Of a DNA stretch of 10,495 nucleotides, positions 5,747 to 10,495 are shown in pieces; within the stretch, counting starts at the first letter, position 1; the number at the start of each line of letters is the position of its first letter. Position numbers and translations under genes: made by a program. Source of the stretch: DATGHS01 sp035307785 (GTDB taxonomy: Bacteria > Planctomycetota > Planctomycetia > Gemmatales > Gemmataceae); the NCBI GenBank assembly GCA_035307785.1, contig DATGHS010000229.1, positions 1 to 10,495 of the forward strand. Direction: 5' to 3'. The notes under the pieces were generated by a model. The model worked only from the letters and a program-made list of their open reading frames with translations. It was not told the origin of the DNA and searched no databases.

Positions 5747-8700
5747 ATGCCCACGGAACTCCCCAAGCAATTCGACCCCAAACTCGCGCAGGAGCGCTGT
5801 CTCACCTTCTGGCAGCAGCACAACTTCAACCACTCTCGCCCCGACCCGAACCGCAAGCCTTTTACCATCGTCATTCCACCGCCGAACGTGACCGGCGCGC
5901 TGCACATGGGCCACGCCCTCAACAACACGCTGCAAGACGTGCTCATCCGCTGGCGGCGCATGCAGGGCTTCAATGCCGAATGGATGCCCGGTACCGACCA
6001 TGCCGGCATCGCCACTCAGGCCGTGGTGGAGCGGCTCATCTATTCGCAAGAGAAGAAGACCCGGCACGATCTGGGCCGCGAAGAACTCGTCCGCCGCATC
6101 TGGGAATACAAGGACAAATACGAAGCCCGCATCCTGGGCCAGCTCCGGCAACTCGGCTGCTCGTGCGACTGGGACCGCACCCGCTTCACCTTCGATGCCG
6201 AGTACAACCGGGCCGTGCGGACGACGTTCTTCAACTGGTTCCGTGACGGCTTTATCTTCCGCGGCAAACGGCTGGTGAACTGGGACACGCAACTGCAAAC
6301 CTCGGTGGCTGATGACGAGACTTACGACGAGGTCGTGAAGGGCGGCTTCTGGACCTTCCATTATCCAGTCAAGCCCGCAGGCGAGCGCAGCGAGCCTGCG
6401 GGGTCCCAAGAATTCATCCGCTTCTCCACCACGCGCCCCGAAACCATGCTCGGCGACACCGCCGTGGCCGTGCACCCGGACGATCCGCGCTATAAGCATC
6501 TCATCGGCAAAACGGTGACCATTCCACTTAATGGCCGTGAGATTCCAATCATTGCCGACAAGGATCTCGTGGACCCGAAGCTGGGCACCGGCTGCGTGAA
6601 GGTGACGCCGGCCCACGATCCCAATGACTACGCCTGCGGCCAGCGGCACAAGCTGCCGATGATCAACATCCTCAACCCCGACGGCACGATCAACGAAAAC
6701 GGCGCCCCGTTCCAGGGCCTCGATCGCTACAAGGCCCGCGAAGCCGTGACTGCGAAGATGGAAGAACTCGGCTACTTCGACGGCCGCGAGGACCGCGACA
6801 TCCCCATGAAATTCAGCGACCGCAGCAAGACGCCGATTGAGCCGTATTTGTCGGACCAGTGGTTCGTGAAGATGGGAGATATCGAGAGCCGGGAGCGCGA
6901 GCGACCGGATGCGGGATTCGCCCGCCGCGCGATGGATGCCGTGGAAAATGGTAAAGTGCGGTTTGTCCCCGAGCGCTACAAAAACTCTTATCTCGATTGG
7001 CTCGCTGAAAAACGCGACTGGTGCATCAGCCGTCAGCTTTGGTGGGGACATCGAATACCGGTGTGGCGAAAACCGTACGAGGGCGAGATGCTTTCCGCCG
7101 ATGAGGAAATGATTCAAACGTCAACATCGGGCGAGTTACGCGTCGATGGAAAGCAACTTGGCTACGAAGATCCTGCGTATCGGGACAAGGTGGCTCACAA
7201 AACCGTATTTGACACTGATCGCAAGGCATGGATGAATTTGGTTTGCATCGCCCCAGGGGCCGATAAAGTTGAAGAACAGTTGGAAAGTGATGGCTACGTT
7301 AAAGACCCGGACGTCCTCGACACCTGGTTCAGTTCGCAACTCTGGCCGCATGCGACTTTCGGCTGGCCAGAGCAGACGCCGGAGCTGGCGTACTACTATC
7401 CCACTAGCGTGCTGGTGACCACGCGCGACATCATCACGCTGTGGGTGGTGCGGATGGTGATTTCCGGCCTCTACAACATGGGCGACGTGCCGTTCCACGA
7501 CGTTTACATCACGCCGAAACTTCTCGACGGCTTCGGCGTGACCATGAGCAAGTCGAAGGGCAACGGCGTGGACCCGCTCGACATCATCGAGCTATACGGG
7601 ACCGACGCCCTGCGCTACCACATGGTGTTCCTGGCCGGCGAAACGCAGGATTGCCGGCTGCCGGTGTCAAACGTGTGCCCGTTCTGCGGCCACTTCGCCC
7701 CGGCCACGCGGCAAAACAGCGACCCGGACATCGATAAGCGGCCGAAGAAGATGACCTGCCCGAACCCCGAATGCAAGAAGCAATACCGCCCCGGCGGCCC
7801 CTGGCCCATGGACGATCCGAAGCTGCCCACCGCCAAGCAGGCATCGAAAGAATTCGAAGTCGGCCGGAATTTGGGGAACAAGCTCTGGAACTCCGCGCGC
7901 TTTCTGCTGCTGAACCTCGACGGCTATCAGCCCGAGATAATCACCAATCCCGGCTGTCCGGTTGGCGCCATGTCGGGAGACCCCGCCCACGGCGGCATCG
8001 GTGGCCTGTCGGATTTACCGATTGAGGACTTGTGGATCCTGAGCCGCTTGCAAGCGACCACGAAGGCCGTCACCGAAAGCCTGGAGCAATTCCACTTTAG
8101 CGACGTGGCCCGCACGCTCTACGACTTCTTCTGGTCGGAATTCTGCGACTGGTACGTGGAAATGAGCAAGGGCCGGCTGAAGGATGAAGACGCTCGGCCG
8201 CTGGCCCAAAGAATGCTCGTCGGCGTGCTCGATGCGATCCTGCGCCTCATGCACCCGGTGATGCCGTTTGTGACCGAAACCATCTGGCAAGCGATGAACG
8301 AAGCCGCGTTCGAGCGCGGCTTGCCGGCCCCGGAGCCGAGTGCCGAGAGCGTCATGATCGCCCAGTGGCCGGAGTTCCCGGAGAGCTGGCACAATGCCGA
8401 CGTGGAAGCGCGCATTGGCCGCATGCAAGCGCTGATCCGCGGCATCCGCGAGATTCGCAACCAGTTCATGGTGGACGACAAGACCACCGTGGAAGTGTTC
8501 GTGAAATGCTCGCAGGGTATTGCGAACGACTTCCAGACGCTACAGCCTTTCATCGCCCAGCTGGCGATGGTGAAGGACCTCACATGCGGGCCGAACACCG
8601 CGAAGCCGCCGCAAGCCGCGTCGAAGGTGACGGAAGACTTCGCGCTCTATGTGTCGCTGGCCGGTCTTATCGACGTGGCGAAGGAACGCGGCCGGCTGGA

Positions 8701-8872
8701 AAAACAACTGGCCGAGAAGCAGAAGTTCCTGGCCGCCGCGGAAGCGAAACTGAACGACGAGAAATTCGTGAGCAAAGCGCCGCCGGAAGTGGTGCAAGAG
8801 AAGCGCGACCAAATGGCGGAGCTGAAGAAGCAAATCGCGGCGCTGGAGGAAAATCTGCGGGAGTTGCAGTAA
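5747..8872 (+). CDS. valS: Valyl-tRNA synthetase with extra loops
   Basis: This class I synthetase of 1041 residues charges tRNA-Val with valine in the cytoplasm. It has the HIGH-type signature HMGH at 53-56 (PPNVTGALHMGH), the CP1 editing domain including TTRPETMLGDTAVAVHP (about 228-244), ISRQLWWGHRIPVW before the second half of the active site, and TMSKS at 599-603 for KMSKS. The anticodon-binding helical domain covers about 755-900, and a charged coiled-coil arm (about 975-1041) ends the protein as in bacterial ValRS. The length exceeds the usual bacterial 880-950 because of added segments: a palindrome-encoded loop (209-220), a second short one (about 380-390), a region with four Cys (C644, C647, C671, C676) after KMSKS, and a Gly/Pro-rich loop near 730-755. 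AAGGA lies 10 nt upstream of the ATG. cimA lies upstream; the pairing fits branched-chain amino acid metabolism but may be chance. Confidence 0.96.
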   Translation: MPTELPKQFDPKLAQERCLTFWQQHNFNHSRPDPNRKPFTIVIPPPNVTGALHMGHALNNTLQDVLIRWRRMQGFNAEWMPGTDHAGIATQAVVERLIYSQEKKTRHDLGREELVRRIWEYKDKYEARILGQLRQLGCSCDWDRTRFTFDAEYNRAVRTTFFNWFRDGFIFRGKRLVNWDTQLQTSVADDETYDEVVKGGFWTFHYPVKPAGERSEPAGSQEFIRFSTTRPETMLGDTAVAVHPDDPRYKHLIGKTVTIPLNGREIPIIADKDLVDPKLGTGCVKVTPAHDPNDYACGQRHKLPMINILNPDGTINENGAPFQGLDRYKAREAVTAKMEELGYFDGREDRDIPMKFSDRSKTPIEPYLSDQWFVKMGDIESRERERPDAGFARRAMDAVENGKVRFVPERYKNSYLDWLAEKRDWCISRQLWWGHRIPVWRKPYEGEMLSADEEMIQTSTSGELRVDGKQLGYEDPAYRDKVAHKTVFDTDRKAWMNLVCIAPGADKVEEQLESDGYVKDPDVLDTWFSSQLWPHATFGWPEQTPELAYYYPTSVLVTTRDIITLWVVRMVISGLYNMGDVPFHDVYITPKLLDGFGVTMSKSKGNGVDPLDIIELYGTDALRYHMVFLAGETQDCRLPVSNVCPFCGHFAPATRQNSDPDIDKRPKKMTCPNPECKKQYRPGGPWPMDDPKLPTAKQASKEFEVGRNLGNKLWNSARFLLLNLDGYQPEIITNPGCPVGAMSGDPAHGGIGGLSDLPIEDLWILSRLQATTKAVTESLEQFHFSDVARTLYDFFWSEFCDWYVEMSKGRLKDEDARPLAQRMLVGVLDAILRLMHPVMPFVTETIWQAMNEAAFERGLPAPEPSAESVMIAQWPEFPESWHNADVEARIGRMQALIRGIREIRNQFMVDDKTTVEVFVKCSQGIANDFQTLQPFIAQLAMVKDLTCGPNTAKPPQAASKVTEDFALYVSLAGLIDVAKERGRLEKQLAEKQKFLAAAEAKLNDEKFVSKAPPEVVQEKRDQMAELKKQIAALEENLRELQ
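6374..6402. repeat. Palindromic unit in frame within the ValRS editing domain
   Basis: CCCGCAGGC (6374-6382) and GCCTGCGGG (6394-6402) form a perfect 9-bp stem around GAGCGCAGCGA. It is read in frame as KPAGERSEPAGS (residues 209-220) in the turn just before the IRFSTTRPETMLGD strand. Relatives have only a few residues at this turn. The stem and GAG..CGA centre resemble the intergenic units at 1489-1516 and 5654-5723. Confidence 0.8.
6889..6908. repeat. Second short palindromic unit in valS (probable)
   Basis: CCGG (6889-6892) and CCGG (6905-6908) flank GAGCGCGAGCGA, a centre almost identical to that at 6383-6393. It is read as SRERERPD (381-388) between KMGDIE and the FARRAMDAVENG helix, where ValRS normally has a short linker. 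The stem is only 4 bp, so membership of the repeat family rests mainly on the shared centre and position. Confidence 0.45.
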
Positions 8873-8895
8873 GCGCTTGAGGCTGAGTACGCTCG

Positions 8896-9273
8896 ATGAA
8901 TGTTCCTCATTTCTACCAATCGAGCGCGCAAACCTGCGGGGCCGCTTCCCTGCGCATGATATTCGCAGCCCTCGGCACGACTTGCGATGAAACGATCATC
9001 GCTCAGCAGTGTGGCATTACACCGTTGGGATGCACGCCGCAGGATCTCGTAACGGGCGCAACGACACTTGGATTTAATGCCGCGATAATGCCCATCTACA
9101 ATGAGCCGGATGCCATCGCCGCGATGCGGAATGACGCTCCTCTTGTTGCTATGATAGATTTGTCCAGTCTGCATAACCAAGGACCGCTATTCCAATGGCA
9201 TTTCGTCGTGCCTTTGGCGGTCGCGAATGACGTTGTGACGTTTCACGACCCAGCCGACGGTCCCGACCAATAG
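8896..9273 (+). CDS. C39-like cysteine peptidase, apparently shortened by an in-frame amber codon
   Basis: The 125-residue product resembles the papain-like peptidase C39 fold. QSSAQTCGAASLRM (8-21) carries the probable nucleophile C14 with Q8 six residues before it, as expected for the oxyanion hole; WHFVVPL holds H102, and FHDPADGP holds D118, completing a catalytic triad. In ABC transporters this domain cuts double-glycine leaders, but here it stands alone with no signal peptide or transporter, so the substrate is unknown. After the TAG at 9271-9273 the same frame continues for 23 codons (ANLDDFLAAW...RGVRVWTP) to TAA 9343-9345, the kind of ending C39-like domains usually have. The upstream frame therefore looks interrupted by a nonsense change, CAG to TAG for example. 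The triad lies before the stop, so a shorter active enzyme is possible. Only a weak ribosome binding site precedes the ATG; the gene begins 23 bp after valS. Confidence 0.72.
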   Translation: MNVPHFYQSSAQTCGAASLRMIFAALGTTCDETIIAQQCGITPLGCTPQDLVTGATTLGFNAAIMPIYNEPDAIAAMRNDAPLVAMIDLSSLHNQGPLFQWHFVVPLAVANDVVTFHDPADGPDQ

Positions 9274-9319
9274 GCCAACCTCGACGATTTTCTGGCCGCA
9301 TGGGCCACTGCAGGTTACC

Positions 9320-9325
9320 GAGGAG
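9320..9325 (+). promoter_or_regulatory. Shine-Dalgarno site of the 80-residue protein
   Basis: GAGGAG lies 7 nt before ATG 9333, an ideal spacing. It decides for 9333 over the upstream ATG 9300, which has no comparable site. Confidence 0.65.
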
Positions 9326-9332
9326 TACGAGT

Positions 9333-9575
9333 ATGGACCCCGTAAAGCGCGTGCGCGATTATTTGCTGGATAATGTGGGGCATATGACTTATCCTGGCCG
9401 ACCGTCTTTTGTACCCGATAGCAAACGCTGGTTTGTGCCGATTCTTTGCCGAACAGATCGAGGCGTTAAGGTCGTGGGCGATGTAGAACTCGACCAGCAA
9501 GGCCATATCGTGTTTGCACCAAGTCGAGAAGAGATGTTGGCAAGATTGAGCGCGGAAACCCCAGTGGCGTCGTGA
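9333..9575 (+). CDS. Small protein of unknown function next to the C39-like peptidase
   Basis: The 80-residue product begins MDPVKRVRDYLL. It contains no membrane segment, signal peptide or Cys pair (one Cys only). The middle alternates hydrophobic and charged residues (RWFVPILCRTDRGVKVVGDV, then ELDQQGHIVF), suggesting a small beta-sheet domain, and a short helix (APSREEMLARL) follows. I do not recognise a named family. The start codon overlaps the restored reading frame of the peptidase (to 9345) by 13 nt, which suggests the two were translationally coupled before the amber codon arose and work together. A role as partner, inhibitor or substrate of the peptidase would be a guess. The frame extends upstream to ATG 9300, but that part encodes MGHCRLPRSTS in the wrong frame of the peptidase tail and lacks a ribosome binding site. 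Confidence 0.7.
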   Translation: MDPVKRVRDYLLDNVGHMTYPGRPSFVPDSKRWFVPILCRTDRGVKVVGDVELDQQGHIVFAPSREEMLARLSAETPVAS

Positions 9576-9591
9576 TGTCCAAAAACCGGCA

Positions 9592-9897
9592 ATGTCCGAT
9601 AAGCCCGGCGAATTCTGGAATGTCGATCTCGCGCGACTCACGCTCAGCGGCTGGCTGCTGATGCTCGGCACTGTTGGCGTGGTGGTGGGCGTGGTGATTC
9701 TCGAAGTGCTGCTCGCGGGGGCGTTTGCCTTGCGGCCGGAGCCAGGGCAGCGCATGCCGCGTTGGGTGGGCGTGCTGGCGCTGCTGCCTGCCATAGCGTC
9801 CGGGGCGGGCGTTTTCGAGGCGGGCTGGCGCTTGTTTCGCAACTTGGGGTGTCCGGTCACGCGTCCGGATCGGAGGGGTAGGAATGAACGCGAATGA
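9592..9897 (+). CDS. Small two-helix membrane protein of unknown function
   Basis: The 101-residue product has a polar start (MSDKPGEFWNVD), a long hydrophobic helix at about 18-47, a short loop with basic residues (RPEPGQRMPR), a second helix at about 57-76, and an Arg-rich cytoplasmic-type tail. This predicts an inner-membrane protein with two spans and no enzymatic motif. The gene starts 16 bp after the preceding one and overlaps the next by 14 nt, so it is probably part of one transcript. No good Shine-Dalgarno precedes ATG 9592. No family was recognised. Confidence 0.6.
   Translation: MSDKPGEFWNVDLARLTLSGWLLMLGTVGVVVGVVILEVLLAGAFALRPEPGQRMPRWVGVLALLPAIASGAGVFEAGWRLFRNLGCPVTRPDRRGRNERE
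9872..9876 (+). promoter_or_regulatory. Shine-Dalgarno site of the DUF1559-type gene
   Basis: GGAGG lies 7 nt before ATG 9884, inside the end of the preceding gene. It supports this start and overlapping translation. Confidence 0.6.
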
Positions 9898-10441
9898 AAT
9901 GCCCGTCGACCTGAGGCGGCGCGTTCATCCCATGGCAAAATGGTCGCTTGGCGTTGCCGCTGCAACGGTTCCTGCTTGCCTTTTGGCAGGCGAACTCATG
10001 CCGCTTCCTGCATTGATTGGCGGCGGGCTAGCGACCCTGCTCGGCATTTGTGGATGCCTATCGGCGCAGCAACCATCTGGACGGTATCGAGGATATGTTT
10101 GGTCGGGAGTTGGAATAGTCGTAGGCCTGCTCACCATCGGGCTGGCTGTTGACTATTCCAGCATGGCCAAGGTGCGGCCCAGCGCGACGCGCTCGCAGTC
10201 CAAGAACAACCTCAAACAGTTGGCGTTGGCCATGCACAACTACCATGACACATTGGGTCATCTGCCGCCAGCCGCGAGCAAGGATAGTAACGGCCAACCG
10301 CTTCTCAGCTGGCGCGTCGCGATATTGCCGTTCGTTGAGGAAGAGAAGCTCTACAAGCAATTTCACCTCGACGAACCATGGGACAGTCCCAATACTGTTC
10401 GGCTCCATTATTGCTGTGTCGATGTGCGGCTGCAAGGGTGA
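9884..10441 (+). CDS. DUF1559-type protein with multi-pass N-terminus, probably C-terminally truncated
   Basis: The 185-residue product joins two parts. Residues about 18-90 hold two or three hydrophobic spans (20-36, 41-59, 71-89) with a DUF4190-like look. Residues 104-170 match the start of the DUF1559 domain that is greatly expanded in planctomycetes: SQSKNNLKQLALAMHNYHDT (104-123), LPPAASKDSNGQPLLSWRV, ILPFVEEEKLYKQF and LDEPWDSPN. Typical DUF1559 proteins start with a type IV pilin-like segment (FTLIELLVVI); that is absent, replaced by the membrane spans. They also continue well past EPWDSPN, whereas here only 15 unrelated residues (TVRLHYCCVDVRLQG) precede the stop. I infer loss of the C-terminal part by deletion or frameshift, although a naturally short form cannot be excluded. 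The function of the family is not established. Confidence 0.72.
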   Translation: MNANEMPVDLRRRVHPMAKWSLGVAAATVPACLLAGELMPLPALIGGGLATLLGICGCLSAQQPSGRYRGYVWSGVGIVVGLLTIGLAVDYSSMAKVRPSATRSQSKNNLKQLALAMHNYHDTLGHLPPAASKDSNGQPLLSWRVAILPFVEEEKLYKQFHLDEPWDSPNTVRLHYCCVDVRLQG

Positions 10442-10495
10442 CGGATGAAAGGGGGAGGGCGAAGGGATTTTCCGGGTGAATGACGAATCCGATAT

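Noticed and set aside
5687..7117. Minus-strand open frame of 476 codons opposite valS
   Set aside because: A shadow of high-GC valS codons; no recognisable domain and fully antisense to a conserved gene.
10149..10448. Alternative frame ending in a lipobox-like ILFGSIIAVSMCGC stretch
   Set aside because: No suitable start directly before it, only four codons after the last Cys, and it overlaps the DUF1559 frame; probably chance.

Overview
The window looks like a piece of a Planctomycetota chromosome, probably Pirellulales or Gemmatales-like. This is inferred from an ECF sigma factor directly followed by a membrane-anchored Ser/Thr kinase, a DUF1559-type protein, high GC in the coding regions, and many small palindromic repeats both between and inside genes. 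No marker here fixes the genus.

Layout. A partial gene on the minus strand (1-1363) encodes a FadB/FadJ-like fusion of a crotonase domain and a 3-hydroxyacyl-CoA dehydrogenase NAD-binding domain; its 3' end lies outside the window. It diverges, across about 190 bp holding a large inverted repeat, from a rightward run of genes. First come an ECF sigma factor (1550-2155) and a Ser/Thr protein kinase with C-terminal membrane segments (2195-3961), likely one signalling module. Then come (R)-citramalate synthase cimA (4086-5651; branched-chain amino acid synthesis from pyruvate) and valyl-tRNA synthetase valS (5747-8872). Last is a tight group of four small genes: a C39-like papain-fold cysteine peptidase with an in-frame amber codon (8896-9273, formerly perhaps to 9345), an 80-residue protein of unknown function, a two-helix membrane protein, and a DUF1559-type protein with a multi-pass N-terminus that seems cut short (9884-10441). 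The last 54 bases hold nothing I can call.

The most striking signal is the repeat population rather than any single gene. A palindromic unit with a conserved centre (GAGTCTTCGA, or a GAGCG..AGCGA variant) and changing, self-complementary stems occurs twice as head-to-head pairs between genes (1446-1516, 5654-5723). Related units sit in frame inside valS (6374-6402 and a shorter one at 6889-6908). A different palindrome is inserted in frame in the kinase domain between the HRD catalytic loop and the DFG motif (2890-2970). A third type, built of GTGACAAG octamers, fills the kinase-cimA junction, overlaps the kinase stop codon and creates a false upstream start for cimA. Together they resemble the protein-invading palindromic elements described in Rickettsia. 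All family and taxon statements come from reading motifs by eye; no database search was run.
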